A stretch of 64,000 nucleotides of DNA from Xanthomonas campestris pv. badrii (lineage in GTDB: Bacteria; Pseudomonadota; Gammaproteobacteria; Xanthomonadales; Xanthomonadaceae): positions 558,001 through 622,000 of the forward strand of contig NZ_CP051651.1 of the NCBI RefSeq assembly GCF_012848175.1, in the 5' to 3' direction. The notes under the pieces were generated by a model that was not told where the DNA came from, did not search any database, and worked only from the letters and a program-made list of their open reading frames with translations. The position numbers were made by a program, and so were the translations under genes. How positions within the stretch are numbered: the first letter of the stretch is position 1; each line of letters begins with the position of its first letter. Below are positions 1 to 9,035 of this stretch, piece by piece.

Positions 1-400
1 CGGCCAGGATGGCCTCCAGACGTTCCTGTTCCTTGGCCAGCGCATCGAAATCGGCGCCTTCTTCGGCATATGCCGCATAGACCGCTTCCAGGGCGGCCTG
101 TGCCTGCAGCACTTCGCCCACGCCTTCCTCGACCGATTCGCGCACGCTCTTGTTCGGGTCCAGCTCCGGCTCCTGCGCCAGGTAACCGACCTTGATGCCC
201 GGCTGCGGGCGGGCCTCGCCCTCGAAATCGGTGTCCACGCCGGCCATGATCTTCAGCACCGTCGACTTGCCGGCACCATTGAGACCGAGCAGGCCGATCT
301 TGGCGCCCGGGAAGAAGCTCAGCGAGATGTCCTTGATGATCTGCCGCTTGGGCGGGACCACCTTGCTGACGCGGTTCATGGTGTAAATGTATTGCGACAT
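1..400 (-). CDS. ettA: Energy-dependent translational throttle protein EttA (ABC-F), 5' part
   Basis: The first 133 codons of an ABC-F ATPase, cut by the window edge. The protein begins MSQYIYTMNRVSKVVPPKRQ and contains the Walker A loop GLNGAGKST near residue 40, followed by the GEARPQPGIKVGYLAQEPEL stretch typical of EttA/YjjK. EttA binds the ribosomal E site and gates the first elongation step according to the ATP/ADP ratio; it is cytosolic and has no membrane domain. The second ATPase domain and signature motifs lie outside the window. It is divergent from the RcnB-like gene, with a TATAAT box about 70 bp upstream of the start. Confidence 0.93.
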   Translation of the reverse strand, partial: MSQYIYTMNRVSKVVPPKRQIIKDISLSFFPGAKIGLLGLNGAGKSTVLKIMAGVDTDFEGEARPQPGIKVGYLAQEPELDPNKSVRESVEEGVGEVLQAQAALEAVYAAYAEEGADFDALAKEQERLEAILA

Positions 401-466
401 GGGTGCTCCGTGGACGCAGGCAGCCCGCCGGCCGGGGCCGGAGGCGGCGGAAAAGGGATTGCGCCG

Positions 467-472
467 ATTATA
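467..472 (-). promoter_or_regulatory. -10 box of the ettA promoter
   Basis: Read on the minus strand this is TATAAT, a perfect sigma70 -10 hexamer, 67 bp before the ettA start. No convincing -35 hexamer is visible 16-18 bp upstream, so the promoter call rests on the -10 box and its position. Confidence 0.45.
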
Positions 473-626
473 CCGGCAACGGCCTGGAGCCGCGGCGGGC
501 CGATCCGGAGCTAAACGGCAGCCTACCTATTACCTGAATAGGGTTTTTCGTAACCGATTCCAGCAAGAATGCGTTAAGGCGGGCAGCCTCTTAATGGAAT
601 TGCGACATCGCAAACAGGAGCTGGTC

Positions 627-1112
627 ATGAACCGCAAACGCATCGTTACCGTTGTGCTTTCCTCCATCCTGGCGCTGGGCTGCGTGGCACCGGCTGCGTT
701 CGCCGGGGACTGGGACCGCGACCACGATCGCCGCGGCCATGACCGCGACCACCGCCGTGATTGGCGCGACGATCGCCGGGCCGACCGTCGCGAGTGGCGC
801 GATGACCGCCGCTATTACAGCAGCGGATACCGCGAGGGTTACCGCGACGCGCGCTACCAGGATCGCCGCTACGACCGCAGGCCGGTCTATGTCTATGATC
901 GCCCGTCCTACTACCGCCCCGGCCCGCCGCCGCGTCCGTACTGGGCCCGCGGCCAGCGCTATCACGGCCCGGTCTACGTGATCAACGACTACCACCGCTA
1001 CGACCTGCGCCGCCCGCCGTACGGCTACCGCTGGCAGCGCGACGACCGCGGCAACCTGCTGCTGGTCGCCATCGCCACCGGCATCATTGCCGACCTGGTG
1101 CTCAACAACTAA
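627..1112 (+). CDS. Secreted RcnB-family protein, Arg/Asp/Tyr-rich
   Basis: A 161-residue protein with a clear signal peptide ([20 protein letters not shown] then APAAFA before the cut). Next comes a low-complexity Asp/Arg/His segment (roughly residues 27-75). The C-terminal domain has the pattern [18 protein letters not shown], then GYRW, and a hydrophobic end [17 protein letters not shown]. That C-terminal pattern is the RcnB domain; E. coli RcnB is a periplasmic protein affecting nickel/cobalt homeostasis. No rcnA efflux gene is nearby, so a metal role is only inferred. The start was chosen for the signal peptide. An inverted repeat, TTGCGA-CA-TCGCAA, at 600-613 sits just upstream of the start and could be an operator. 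Confidence 0.75.
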   Translation: MNRKRIVTVVLSSILALGCVAPAAFAGDWDRDHDRRGHDRDHRRDWRDDRRADRREWRDDRRYYSSGYREGYRDARYQDRRYDRRPVYVYDRPSYYRPGPPPRPYWARGQRYHGPVYVINDYHRYDLRRPPYGYRWQRDDRGNLLLVAIATGIIADLVLNN

Positions 1113-1182
1113 GAGCCGCTCTAAGCCGACGCTGCGACCAGCGGCGTCCGGCCGCTGGAGGGCAATCGAGCCGGTCACCACA

Positions 1183-1210
1183 CAAGGGCGCACCTTCGGG
1201 TGCGCCCTTG
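1183..1210 (+). terminator. Strong hairpin after the RcnB-like gene
   Basis: Perfect 12-bp stem CAAGGGCGCACC with the mirrored arm GGTGCGCCCTTG and a 4-nt TTCG loop. It lacks a clear U tract, so it is a likely terminator or 3'-end stabiliser between this gene and glyA. Confidence 0.6.
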
Positions 1211-1252
1211 CCATATGTGCCGCGCGCGCGCATGGGCTGCGCCCTTGGCCGA

Positions 1253-1282
1253 TTGGTCACCCGTGCGGCGGGGGCTTACAAT
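1253..1282 (+). promoter_or_regulatory. Putative sigma70 promoter of glyA
   Basis: TTGGTC at 1253-1258 and TACAAT at 1277-1282 are separated by 18 bp and end 38 bp before the glyA ATG. Both hexamers match the consensus at four or five of six positions. Confidence 0.5.
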
Positions 1283-1320
1283 CGGCGGCCCTACTGGCTG
1301 CAGCTGCCCCGGAGCTTCGA

Positions 1321-2589
1321 ATGTTCTCGCGCGACGTCCGACTGGAAACCTACGACCCCGAACTGGCCAAGGCCATCGCCGCTGAAGTCGGCCGCCAGGA
1401 GGATCACGTCGAACTGATCGCCAGCGAGAACTACTGCAGCGCGCTGGTGATGGAAGCGCAGGGCAGCCAGCTGACCAACAAGTACGCCGAAGGCTACCCG
1501 GGCAAGCGCTACTACGGCGGCTGCGAGTACGTGGACATTGCCGAGCAGCTGGCGATCGACCGCATCAAGCAGGTGTTTGGCGCGGGCTCCACGGAAGACA
1601 TGTACGCGAACGTGCAGCCGCATAGCGGCTCGCAGGCCAACCAGGCGGTCTATCTGGCGCTGCTGCAACCCGGCGACACCATCCTGGGCATGAGCCTGGC
1701 CCACGGCGGGCACCTGACCCACGGTGCCAAGGTCAATGTGTCCGGCAAGCTGTTCAACGCGGTGCAGTACGGCGTCGACGACCAGGGCCTGATCGATTAC
1801 GACGAGGTCCAGCGCCTGGCCACCGAGCACCAGCCGAAGATGGTGGTGGCCGGTTTCTCTGCGTACTCGCAGAAGATCGACTGGGCACGCTTCCGCGCCA
1901 TTGCCGACAGCGTCGGTGCGTATCTGTTCGTGGACATGGCCCATATCGCCGGCCTGGTCGCTGCCGGCGTGTACCCCAGCCCGCTGGAGCATGCGCACGT
2001 GGTCACCTCGACCACCCACAAGACCCTGCGCGGCCCGCGCGGCGGCATCATCCTCGCCAAGGGCGCCAGCGAAGACCTGCAGAAGAAGCTGCAGTCGATC
2101 GTGTTCCCCGGCATCCAGGGCGGCCCGCTGATGCACGTGATCGCGGCCAAGGCGGTGGCGTTCAAGGAAGCGCTGGAGCCGGCGTTCAAGACCTACCAAC
2201 AGCAGGTGGTCAAGAACGCCCAGGCCATGGCCAACACGCTGATCGCGCGCGGCTACAAGATCGTCTCCGGCGGCACCGAAAATCACCTGATGCTGGTGGA
2301 CATGATCGGCCGCGATGTTTCCGGCAAGGATGCCGAAGCCGCGCTGGGCAAGGCCCACATCACCGTCAACAAGAATTCGGTGCCCAACGACCCGCGCTCG
2401 CCGTTCGTGACCTCGGGCCTGCGCCTGGGCACTCCGGCGATCACCACGCGCGGCTACAAGGAACAGGACAGCATCGACCTGGCCAACTGGATTGCCGACG
2501 TGCTGGACGCCCCGAACGACGAAGCCGTGCTGGCCAAGGTGCGCGATGCGGTGACCGCGCAGTGCAGGAAATATCCGGTGTATGGCTGA
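1321..2589 (+). CDS. glyA: Serine hydroxymethyltransferase
   Basis: A PLP enzyme of 422 residues that interconverts serine and glycine while charging tetrahydrofolate with a one-carbon unit. It starts [20 protein letters not shown]. The conserved ELIASENY motif is near residue 36, the cofactor-binding region contains DMAHIAGLV, and the PLP lysine lies in [13 protein letters not shown] (Lys234). The length is close to the family norm of about 417. The start at 1321 keeps the usual N-terminus; the open frame extends further upstream, but there without family similarity. It probably leads a glyA-nrdR-GNAT-ribD unit, although a palindromic repeat separates it from nrdR. Confidence 0.97.
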   Translation: MFSRDVRLETYDPELAKAIAAEVGRQEDHVELIASENYCSALVMEAQGSQLTNKYAEGYPGKRYYGGCEYVDIAEQLAIDRIKQVFGAGSTEDMYANVQPHSGSQANQAVYLALLQPGDTILGMSLAHGGHLTHGAKVNVSGKLFNAVQYGVDDQGLIDYDEVQRLATEHQPKMVVAGFSAYSQKIDWARFRAIADSVGAYLFVDMAHIAGLVAAGVYPSPLEHAHVVTSTTHKTLRGPRGGIILAKGASEDLQKKLQSIVFPGIQGGPLMHVIAAKAVAFKEALEPAFKTYQQQVVKNAQAMANTLIARGYKIVSGGTENHLMLVDMIGRDVSGKDAEAALGKAHITVNKNSVPNDPRSPFVTSGLRLGTPAITTRGYKEQDSIDLANWIADVLDAPNDEAVLAKVRDAVTAQCRKYPVYG

Positions 2590-2590
2590 T

Positions 2591-2683
2591 GCCGGAATGG
2601 GGAATAGGGAGACGAGAATGGTAAAAGCAACGCTGCGATAGCTCTGCTGTTCCGATTCCCCATTCCCCTTTCCCTATTCCCGG
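2591..2683 (+). repeat. Xanthomonas palindromic repeat, glyA-nrdR gap
   Basis: The left arm reads GGAATGGGGAATAGGGA and the right arm carries GATTCCCCATTCCCC then TCCCTATTCC. The centre contains GTAAAAGCAACGCTGCGATAG. The arms are imperfect inverted copies able to fold as a hairpin. This is one member of a family that recurs at least eleven more times in the window. Confidence 0.85.
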
Positions 2684-2690
2684 ACGCCTG

Positions 2691-3215
2691 ATGCACTGCC
2701 CCTTCTGCCAGCACGACGACACCCGCGTGATCGACTCGCGCGTGTCCGAAGACGGAACGACGATCCGGCGGCGCCGCGAGTGCGAGGCCTGCGGTGAGCG
2801 CTTCAGCACCTTGGAAACGATCGAGCTGAAACTGCCCACCGTGGTCAAGAGCGACGGCGGGCGCGAGGCGTTCGATGCACGCAAGCTGCGCACAAGCTTC
2901 GACCGCGCGCTGCAGAAACGGCCGGTGGCCGAAGAGCAGATCGAAGCGGCGGTGCGTGCGGTGGTGCACCAGCTGCGCATGTCCGGCGAGCGCGAAGTGG
3001 GCTCGCTGCGGGTGGGGGAATATGTAATGGCCGAGCTGCGCAAGCTCGATCATGTCGGCTATGTGCGCTTCGCCTCGGTGTATCGCAGCTTCCAGGACGT
3101 GGCCGATTTCCGCGAGGAGATCGAAAGGCTCGAGCGGGAGCTTCCGGTCGGCAGCGAGCAGCTGCCGTTGCTGGAAGCGGCGCTGGAACGTGCCGGCAAA
3201 CCCGGCAAGCGCTGA
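2691..3215 (+). CDS. nrdR: Transcriptional repressor NrdR
   Basis: A 174-residue regulator that represses ribonucleotide reductase genes when its ATP-cone binds dATP. The N-terminal zinc ribbon uses Cys3, Cys6, Cys31 and Cys34 (MHCPFCQ and CEACGERF). The ATP-cone domain follows from about residue 49 ([16 protein letters not shown]) and ends near residue 140. The length is slightly above the usual 150-160 because of a C-terminal tail. The glyA-nrdR-ribD order is common in proteobacteria. Confidence 0.96.
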   Translation: MHCPFCQHDDTRVIDSRVSEDGTTIRRRRECEACGERFSTLETIELKLPTVVKSDGGREAFDARKLRTSFDRALQKRPVAEEQIEAAVRAVVHQLRMSGEREVGSLRVGEYVMAELRKLDHVGYVRFASVYRSFQDVADFREEIERLERELPVGSEQLPLLEAALERAGKPGKR

Positions 3216-3219
3216 GCGC

Positions 3220-3699
3220 ATGCGCATCGCCTGCGTGGCGGACACGCCGCAGCATCTGCCGGCCATCGCGCAGGCGCATCTGCAGGCGTTCGGCGCGTTG
3301 TTGCCCGACTGGACCCTGGACCAGGCGCTGGACGAATTGCGCAGCCACACGCGCGATGGTGTGATTCCCGCCACCTGGGTCGCGCTCGATCGCTCGCACT
3401 GGCTCGGCTCGGTGAGCCTGCTGGACACCGACGACGCCCGTCTTGGTGACTGGTCGCCCTGGTTGGCGTCGCTGTACGTGCAGCCGCAGGCGCGCGGGCA
3501 GGGCATTGGCCAGGCCTTGGTGGCGCACTGCGTGCAGGCCGCCACACGCTTGGATGTGGCGCTGCTGTATCTGTATTGCCAGCCGACGCTGGCGCCGTTC
3601 TACCAACGCCTGGGCTGGCGGACGCATGCAGAACTGCTGCTGGGGCCGATGCAGATCGTGGTGATGTGCATTCAACCGAAGGAGCGAGGCAATGAGTGA
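3220..3699 (+). CDS. GNAT family N-acetyltransferase
   Basis: A 159-residue protein with the acetyl-CoA-binding motif PQARGQGIGQALV near residue 94 and the later GNAT signature FYQRLGWRTHAELL, so it is a small-molecule or protein N-acetyltransferase of unknown substrate. The ATG at 3220 lies 4 bp after the nrdR stop. Its last codons overlap the ribD start by 8 bp, so it is probably translated from the same transcript. It carries no RimI-specific features. Confidence 0.85.
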   Translation: MRIACVADTPQHLPAIAQAHLQAFGALLPDWTLDQALDELRSHTRDGVIPATWVALDRSHWLGSVSLLDTDDARLGDWSPWLASLYVQPQARGQGIGQALVAHCVQAATRLDVALLYLYCQPTLAPFYQRLGWRTHAELLLGPMQIVVMCIQPKERGNE

Positions 3700-4801
3700 G
3701 GCTGCGCCGCCCGCAACGGCGGACGACCATCGCTGGATGGCGCAGGCCTTGCGCCTGGCCGCACGCGGCGCCTACACCACCCGGCCCAATCCGATGGTGG
3801 GCTGCGTGATCGTGCGCGATGACGTGTGCGTGGGCGAAGGCTTCCATCAGCGTGCCGGTGGGCCGCATGCGGAAGTGTTCGCATTGCGCGCAGCCGGCGC
3901 GCTGGCGCGCGGGGCGACCGCCTATGTCACCCTGGAGCCGTGCGCGCACTACGGGCGCACGCCGCCGTGCGCGTTGGCCTTGATCGAGGCCGGCGTCACG
4001 CGTGTGGTCGCGGCCATGGCCGACCCATTTCCGCAGGTCAACGGCGGTGGTTTCGCCTTGTTGCGCCAGGCCGGAATCGAGGTGCTCAGCGGTGTGCTGC
4101 AGGCGCAGGCGCGCGAACTCAACCAGGGATTTCTGTCACGGGTGGAGCGTGGACGTCCGTGGCTGCGGGTCAAGCTGGGCGCCAGCCTGGATGGACGCAC
4201 CGCGTTGGCTAGTGGCCAATCCAAATGGATCACCGGCAGCGACGCGCGTGCCGATGTGCAGCGCTGGCGCGCACGCGCCGGCGCGATCCTGACCGGTGCC
4301 GGCACGGTGCTGGCCGACGATCCATCGATGACGGTGCGGCTCGGCGACGACACCCCGTTCGTGCCGCCGCTGCGGGTGGTGCTGGATGCCGGCCTGCGCA
4401 CGCTTGCGTGTAGCAACATCCGCCAAGGCGGCGCGCCGACGCTGTATCTGCATGGCGAAGCCATGATGCCACCGCAGCTCGAAGATGCCGAGTTCGTCGG
4501 CATGCCGCTGCACGACGGTCGTTTCGATCTGAGAGCAGTGCTGGCCGTGCTTGCCGAGCGCGGCGTCAACGAGGTGCATGCAGAGGCCGGTGCGAGGTTG
4601 AGTGGCGCGCTGCTGCAAGCAGGCCTGGTCGACGAACTGCTGGTCTACATGGCACCGGTGGTGCTGGGCGATGCTGCAAAGCCCCTGCTCGCCGGGCTTG
4701 GCGTCGAAACGTTGGCGCAGCGCCACGCATTGCAGCTGTGCGATGTGCGTCAGATTGGGCAGGATCTGCGCATGCGCTATACGCCGCTCGCAATGGCGTG
4801 A
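3692..4801 (+). CDS. ribD: Bifunctional diaminohydroxyphosphoribosylaminopyrimidine deaminase / 5-amino-6-(5-phosphoribosylamino)uracil reductase
   Basis: A 369-residue riboflavin-pathway enzyme catalysing the second and third steps. The N-terminal deaminase has the zinc site His59-Ala-Glu61 (GGPHAEVF) and Cys84...Cys93 (PCAHYGRTPPC). The C-terminal NADPH reductase domain begins near residue 150 (PWLRVKLGASLDGRTA). The length is normal. It lies outside the riboswitch-controlled rib cluster about 1.2 kb downstream, separated by the convergent Ax21-type gene, and is read with nrdR and the GNAT gene. Confidence 0.96.
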   Translation: MSEAAPPATADDHRWMAQALRLAARGAYTTRPNPMVGCVIVRDDVCVGEGFHQRAGGPHAEVFALRAAGALARGATAYVTLEPCAHYGRTPPCALALIEAGVTRVVAAMADPFPQVNGGGFALLRQAGIEVLSGVLQAQARELNQGFLSRVERGRPWLRVKLGASLDGRTALASGQSKWITGSDARADVQRWRARAGAILTGAGTVLADDPSMTVRLGDDTPFVPPLRVVLDAGLRTLACSNIRQGGAPTLYLHGEAMMPPQLEDAEFVGMPLHDGRFDLRAVLAVLAERGVNEVHAEAGARLSGALLQAGLVDELLVYMAPVVLGDAAKPLLAGLGVETLAQRHALQLCDVRQIGQDLRMRYTPLAMA

Positions 4802-4815
4802 GTGCCGCAAAAGAA

Positions 4816-4835
4816 AGGCCCCGCATGCGGGGCCT
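4816..4835 (-). terminator. Perfect palindromic terminator between ribD and the Ax21-type gene
   Basis: AGGCCCCGCATGCGGGGCCT is a perfect 20-bp palindrome. On the minus strand it is followed by TTTCTTTT, so it should end transcription of the Ax21-type gene and may also stop ribD transcripts from the other side. Confidence 0.8.
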
Positions 4836-4858
4836 CCCATTGCCGGTGACGCGCTCGA

Positions 4859-5482
4859 TCAGAAGCTTGCGCGCACGCCGACGCGGTACTGGTTGGCGTT
4901 GTCGATGAACTCGACTTCGCCGACCAGGCCCCAGGTGGGGGTAAAGTTGACCTGGCCGCCGAGGGTGCCGACGAATTCGCCTTCGTCCACGTCGCTGCCG
5001 TCGATGTAGCCGGCCTTGATCCAGGCTTCGGTGCGCGGCGAGGGCTTGCCACGCAGGCCCAGGTTGCCGAAGCCCAGCGTGCTGGTATCGGACGAATCGC
5101 CAAGCGAACGACCGCCGCGACGCAGATCCGATTCGACCTTGGAGCGCAGCACGCTGATGTCGGCGGTGAATTCGACGCGCTCGGTCATTTCCTGGCGGTA
5201 ACCGATACCCAGGTTTGCCTGCTGCAGGGTGCCTTCGAGCACGAAACCCGCGCCCAGGTTGAAGTCCTTCTCCGCGCGCTGGTAGCCAGCGAAGACGTAG
5301 ACGGGCTCGGCGATCTGCCACGAACCGCGAATGTAGCCGCCATCCAGGTCGTCCGAATCGTCGTTGACGCTGATCTCGGTACGGTTCCAGCCGCCTTCGA
5401 CGTAGCTATAGCTCAGGCCTTCCGCAGACGCGGCAAACGGGGCGGCGGCCAGCAGGGCAGCCAGAATCAGGGTAGTGCGCAT
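4859..5482 (-). CDS. Ax21-family outer-membrane beta-barrel protein
   Basis: A 207-residue protein with the signal peptide MRTTLILAALLAAAPFAASA and then GLSYSYVEGGWNRTEI, a pattern I recall from Ax21 and its paralogues in Xanthomonas. The rest alternates short amphipathic strands (YIRGSWQIAEPVYVFAGYQ, LGIGYRQEMTERVEF) and ends in Phe, as outer-membrane barrels usually do. Ax21 was once proposed as a rice XA21 immune ligand, a claim later withdrawn; the family's own function is unsettled. The frame stays open for another 44 codons upstream, but the chosen ATG gives the signal peptide. It is monocistronic and convergent with ribD. Confidence 0.8.
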   Translation of the reverse strand: MRTTLILAALLAAAPFAASAEGLSYSYVEGGWNRTEISVNDDSDDLDGGYIRGSWQIAEPVYVFAGYQRAEKDFNLGAGFVLEGTLQQANLGIGYRQEMTERVEFTADISVLRSKVESDLRRGGRSLGDSSDTSTLGFGNLGLRGKPSPRTEAWIKAGYIDGSDVDEGEFVGTLGGQVNFTPTWGLVGEVEFIDNANQYRVGVRASF

Positions 5483-5703
5483 TGCGTGTTCTCTCCGAAG
5501 TGATGTCCGTGTCTCCGCCCCGTTGCGAGGCGGAAGGGCGACGTCTCCCGTCGCGGAGCGCAATTTAACAGAACCTTCACGATGCTGGCTATGGGGAATT
5601 CCCTGACACGACACAGCGTCCTGCCAGCCTTATCTGTCGGTCAGCCATGGCGCCAGAACGCGCTGCTAAACTGCACGAGCCGGTTCGCCGGCACTTACGA
5701 ACG

Positions 5704-5864
5704 TCTTCAGGGCGGGGTGCGATTCCCCACCGGCGGTAGGCACGTGCAAGCGTGCGAGCCCGCGAGCGCTTCGCTGCCGCCCCGCCTCGTGCGGACGCGG
5801 GGGCGAAGGTCAGCAGATCCGGTCCGATGCCGGAGCCGACGGTATAGTCCGGATGAAAGAAGAC
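5704..5864 (+). promoter_or_regulatory. FMN riboswitch (RFN element) upstream of ribE
   Basis: All conserved RFN blocks appear in order: TCTTCAGGGCGGGGTGCGAT, then TTCCCCACCGGCGGTA, the GCGAGCCCGCGAGCG arm, GTCAGCAGATCCGGT, CCGGAGCCGACGGTATAGTC and CGGATGAAAGAAGA, which closes helix P1. The aptamer binds FMN and lowers expression of the downstream rib operon. It lies about 170 bp before ribE. The stretch 5483-5703 holds only promoter sequence for this leader and for the divergent Ax21-type gene. Confidence 0.96.
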
Positions 5865-5870
5865 GGCCAA

Positions 5871-5893
5871 CGCGCAGCCCTCGCGGCTGCGCG
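5871..5893 (+). terminator. Expression-platform hairpin of the FMN riboswitch
   Basis: CGCGCAGCC and GGCTGCGCG form a 9-bp stem around CTCGC immediately after the aptamer, followed by a pyrimidine-rich stretch (CGCCTGTTCGCTTTG). The position fits the switching element. Termination versus control of translation cannot be settled by eye, because the ribE start is 140 bp further on. Confidence 0.5.
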
Positions 5894-6036
5894 CGCGCCT
5901 GTTCGCTTTGCCTTGTGGCGTTTTTCGCTCAACTCCTGCGAGAAACGACGATGTCTTTGCATCACCTGCCGCGCTGTAGTGCACGTGTTCACCGCCTGAT
6001 TCCTGCGCAGCGCCCGCTGCCCAAGGGGGCGCGCTG

Positions 6037-6639
6037 ATGTTCACCGGAATCATCGAGGGCGTCGGCCGCCTGGCCGCGCGCCAGCCGCAGGGCGGCGATG
6101 TGCGATTCACCTTTGCCACCGGCAGCCTGCCGTTCGACGCCGTGCAACTGGGCGAGAGCATCGCGGTCAATGGCGTGTGCCTGACCGTGATCGCGTTCGA
6201 CGCAACCAGCTTCCAGGCCGATGCGTCCACCGAAACCCTGTCGCTGACCACGCTGGGCGCGTTGCCCGAAGGTGCGGTGATCAATCTCGAACGCGCGATG
6301 CGCCCCACCGACCGGTTGGGCGGCCATCTGGTCAGCGGGCATGTCGATGGCCTGGGCCAGGTGCACTCCGTCCATGACGATGCCCGCGCACAGCGCTGGC
6401 GGTTTGCGGCACCGCCCGAGGTGCTGCGGTATGTCGCCAAGAAGGGATCGATCTGCGTCGATGGCGTCAGCCTGACCGTCAACGCCGTGGACGACGCCGG
6501 CTTCGAGGTCGCGCTGATCCCGCATACCGTGGCAAACACGGCGTTCTCGGCAACGGCGGTGGGTGCGGCGGTGAATCTGGAAATCGACCTGGTGGCGCGG
6601 TATGTCGAACGCCTGCTCGGCACGCGGGGTGGGGCATGA
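6037..6639 (+). CDS. ribE: Riboflavin synthase, alpha subunit
   Basis: A 200-residue trimeric enzyme that dismutates two 6,7-dimethyl-8-ribityllumazine molecules into riboflavin. It begins with the signature MFTGIIEGVGRL and shows the two repeated lumazine-binding barrels, each with a GVCLTV or GVSLTV motif (residues about 46-51 and 146-151) and a GHLVSGHVDG loop. The stop overlaps the next gene (ATGA at 6636-6639), implying coupling. It is the first gene after the FMN riboswitch. Confidence 0.97.
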   Translation: MFTGIIEGVGRLAARQPQGGDVRFTFATGSLPFDAVQLGESIAVNGVCLTVIAFDATSFQADASTETLSLTTLGALPEGAVINLERAMRPTDRLGGHLVSGHVDGLGQVHSVHDDARAQRWRFAAPPEVLRYVAKKGSICVDGVSLTVNAVDDAGFEVALIPHTVANTAFSATAVGAAVNLEIDLVARYVERLLGTRGGA

Positions 6640-7775
6640 ATTTCGCACCGGTTCCCGAGCTGATCGAAGAGTTGCGTGCCGGGCGCATGGTGGTGATCGT
6701 CGATGACGAGGACCGCGAAAACGAGGGCGATCTGATCATGGCCGCCGAGCTGGTCAAGCCGTCGGACATCAACTTCATGGTCACCCACGCGCGCGGCCTG
6801 GTGTGCCTGTCGCTGACCCGCGAGCGGTGCGCACAGCTTGGCCTGGCGCCGATGGTGCGCAACAACACCGCGCAGTTCCAGACCAACTTCACCGTCAGCA
6901 TCGAAGCGGCCGAAGGCGTGACCACCGGCATCTCCGCCTACGACCGCGCGCACACCGTGCGCACCGCGGTACGTCCGGATGCCAAGCCGCAGGATCTGAG
7001 CCAGCCGGGGCATATCTTCCCGCTGATCTCGCAGCCCGGCGGCGTGCTGACCCGTGCCGGTCACACAGAGGCGGCCAGCGACCTGCCGATGCTGGCCGGG
7101 CTGGAGCCTGCCGGCGTGCTGGTGGAGGTACTCAACCCGGACGGCAGCATGGCGCGCCGCCCGCAGCTGGAAGTGTTCGCGCGCGAGCACGGGCTGAAGA
7201 TGGGCTCGATCGCCGACCTGATCGCCTACCGGCTGGCCAACGAGCACACCGTCGAGCGGGTGGATGCGCGCGAGATCACCACCGAGTTTGGACCATTCCA
7301 ACTGGTGACCTACCGCGACCGCATCGCCCACGACCTGCACTTCGCCCTGGTGCGCGGCACGGCCGATCCGCACACGCCCACCCTGGTGCGGGTGCAGGTG
7401 GAGAACCCGCTGGCCGACCTGCTGCACTGGCAGCGCGAGGATTTCGGCGTGGCTGCCACCGATGCCCTGCGCGCCATTGCCGCCGAAGGGCAGGGCGTGA
7501 TGGTGGTGCTGTCGGCCCCGCGCGACAGCGAATCGTTGTTGGCGCGGTTGCGCCAGCAGCCCGAGGCCGCCACCAATGCCAAGGACGTCAGCCAGTGGCG
7601 GCGCAATGGCGCCGGCGCGCAGATCCTGGCCGAACTGGGCCTGGGCAAGCTGCGTGTACTGGGGACGCCGCGGCGTCAGGTCGGCCTGGCCGGCTTCGGA
7701 CTGGAAGTGGTGGAGTACCTGGAATGCCACCCGGGCCAGGGCGTGCGCTCGGTGCCGCCGGACGCGGTGCCGTAA
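6636..7775 (+). CDS. ribB: 3,4-dihydroxy-2-butanone-4-phosphate synthase with degenerate GTP cyclohydrolase II-like domain
   Basis: A 379-residue protein. Residues 1-205 are a complete RibB domain ([37 protein letters not shown]) that makes the four-carbon precursor of lumazine from ribulose 5-phosphate. The C-terminal half resembles RibA in layout ([20 protein letters not shown]) but lacks the zinc-binding cysteine cluster expected near its middle; only one cysteine remains, close to the end. The fusion is therefore probably RibB-active only (a RibBX-type protein), and a separate ribA should exist elsewhere. Confidence 0.9.
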   Translation: MNFAPVPELIEELRAGRMVVIVDDEDRENEGDLIMAAELVKPSDINFMVTHARGLVCLSLTRERCAQLGLAPMVRNNTAQFQTNFTVSIEAAEGVTTGISAYDRAHTVRTAVRPDAKPQDLSQPGHIFPLISQPGGVLTRAGHTEAASDLPMLAGLEPAGVLVEVLNPDGSMARRPQLEVFAREHGLKMGSIADLIAYRLANEHTVERVDAREITTEFGPFQLVTYRDRIAHDLHFALVRGTADPHTPTLVRVQVENPLADLLHWQREDFGVAATDALRAIAAEGQGVMVVLSAPRDSESLLARLRQQPEAATNAKDVSQWRRNGAGAQILAELGLGKLRVLGTPRRQVGLAGFGLEVVEYLECHPGQGVRSVPPDAVP

Positions 7776-7784
7776 CCAATGGTT

Positions 7785-7822
7785 CTGGGCCAGTGCCGCG
7801 CCATGGCGTGGCACTGGCCCAG
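7785..7822 (+). terminator. Long hairpin after ribB
   Basis: CTGGGCCAGTGCC pairs perfectly with GGCACTGGCCCAG around a short CGCGCCATGGCGT centre that can itself pair. There is no U tract. It may partly end or stabilise the ribE-ribB transcript before ribH. Confidence 0.55.
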
Positions 7823-7913
7823 TCTGGCCGCCAATGCGCCGGCCGCAGTGCAGCCGCAGGCAGCGCGCGGGCCACCGGTCGCCGCCTGCCTATCGCCTGC
7901 CCATACTGTTTTG

Positions 7914-7990
7914 GCGCCAAGCGCCAAGCGCCAAGCGCCAAGCGTCGAGCGCCAGGCGTCCGGCGTCCGGCGTCCGGCGTCCGGCGCCAA
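7914..7990 (+). repeat. Heptamer tandem array, 11 units, ribB-ribH gap
   Basis: Eleven 7-bp units in a row: four GCGCCAA, one GCGTCGA, one GCGCCAG, four GCGTCCG and a closing GCGCCAA. The array occupies most of the 312-bp gap between ribB and ribH and ends 97 bp before the ribH start. No gene is seen in the rest of the gap apart from the hairpin at 7785-7822. Confidence 0.95.
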
Positions 7991-8087
7991 GGCAGGGCCT
8001 GCTTTGCCGGGCCACGCCGTGCCGGTGCCCGCCGGGGCCGACCCCGGCAGCTGTTAAACTTCCCGCCCCCTCGAGTTGCCGACCCGC

Positions 8088-8552
8088 ATGACCCACTACG
8101 AAGGCGATCTTCGCCCCACCACCGCGCGCTTTGCGATCATCGCCAGCCGCTGGAACGCCCGCATCACCGATGTGCTGGTTGCCGGTGCACGCCAGAGCCT
8201 GGCCGGCAATGGCATTGGCGAGGACGCCATCGACGTGATTCGCGTGCCCGGCGCCTGGGAAATCCCGATCGCCGCCAACCGCGTGGCGCAGTCTGGCCAG
8301 CATGGCGCGATCATCGCGTTGGGCTGCGTGATCCGTGGCGATACCCGCCATTACGAACACGTGGCCGACCTGTGCGCCGAAGGCCTGATGAGCGTGCAGC
8401 TGCAGACCGGCGTGCCGGTGCTCAACGGCGTGCTGGCAGTCGAGCGCGTGGAAGATGCCGAGGCGCGTGCCGGCGGCAGCCATGGCAACAAGGGTGAGGA
8501 ATGCGCGCTTGCCGCGCTGGAACTGGTGAATTTGATGGAGTTGTTGCCATGA
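8088..8552 (+). CDS. ribH: 6,7-dimethyl-8-ribityllumazine synthase
   Basis: A 154-residue enzyme condensing the RibD product (after dephosphorylation) with the RibB product to give lumazine. It contains the family motifs ASRWNARI (residues about 19-26), [24 protein letters not shown] with the catalytic His, and the C-terminal [16 protein letters not shown]. The ATG at 8088 was chosen over a TTG four codons upstream because it gives the usual N-terminus. It overlaps nusB by 4 bp (ATGA). Confidence 0.96.
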   Translation: MTHYEGDLRPTTARFAIIASRWNARITDVLVAGARQSLAGNGIGEDAIDVIRVPGAWEIPIAANRVAQSGQHGAIIALGCVIRGDTRHYEHVADLCAEGLMSVQLQTGVPVLNGVLAVERVEDAEARAGGSHGNKGEECALAALELVNLMELLP

Positions 8553-9028
8553 GCAAGTCCGGTGGACATGCACGCCACGGCCGTCGCGACGGCATCGACC
8601 CGGTGCTGCGTTCGCGCGCGCGCCGCCGCGCCCTGCAGGCGGTGTATGCCTGGCAGATCTCCGGCGGCTTCGCCAAGCAGGTGATCGCCCAGTTCGCGCA
8701 TGAGCAGGCGCACGAAGTGGCCGATCTGGCGTATTTCGAAAGCCTGGTCGATGGCGTGATCGCCAACCGCGCCGAACTGGATACCGCGCTGACGCCGTAT
8801 CTGGACCGCGGCGTGGACGAAGTCGATGCGATCGAACGCGCGGTGCTGCGCCTGGCCGCCTACGAGCTGTTGTACCGGCAGGACGTGCCCTACCGCGTGG
8901 TCATCAACGAAGCGATCGAAACCGCCAAGCGCTTCGGCTCCGAACACGGCCACACCTATGTCAACGGCGTGCTGGATCGCGCCGCGGTGGAGTGGCGCAA
9001 GGTTGAGTCGGGCGCCAGCGGCGCGTGA
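8549..9028 (+). CDS. nusB: Transcription antitermination factor NusB
   Basis: A 159-residue all-helical protein that with NusE/S10 binds boxA RNA in rRNA operon antitermination. The motifs [52 protein letters not shown] and YVNGVLDR are all present. It is coupled to ribH by an ATGA overlap, matching the widespread ribH-nusB pairing. The C-terminus ends shortly before a palindromic repeat. Confidence 0.96.
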   Translation: MSKSGGHARHGRRDGIDPVLRSRARRRALQAVYAWQISGGFAKQVIAQFAHEQAHEVADLAYFESLVDGVIANRAELDTALTPYLDRGVDEVDAIERAVLRLAAYELLYRQDVPYRVVINEAIETAKRFGSEHGHTYVNGVLDRAAVEWRKVESGASGA

Positions 9029-9035
9029 GCGCCGC

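Noticed and set aside
387..626. Longer upstream extension of the RcnB-like gene
   Set aside because: The in-frame extension lacks similarity, overlaps the ettA promoter region, and would hide the clear signal peptide that starts at 627.
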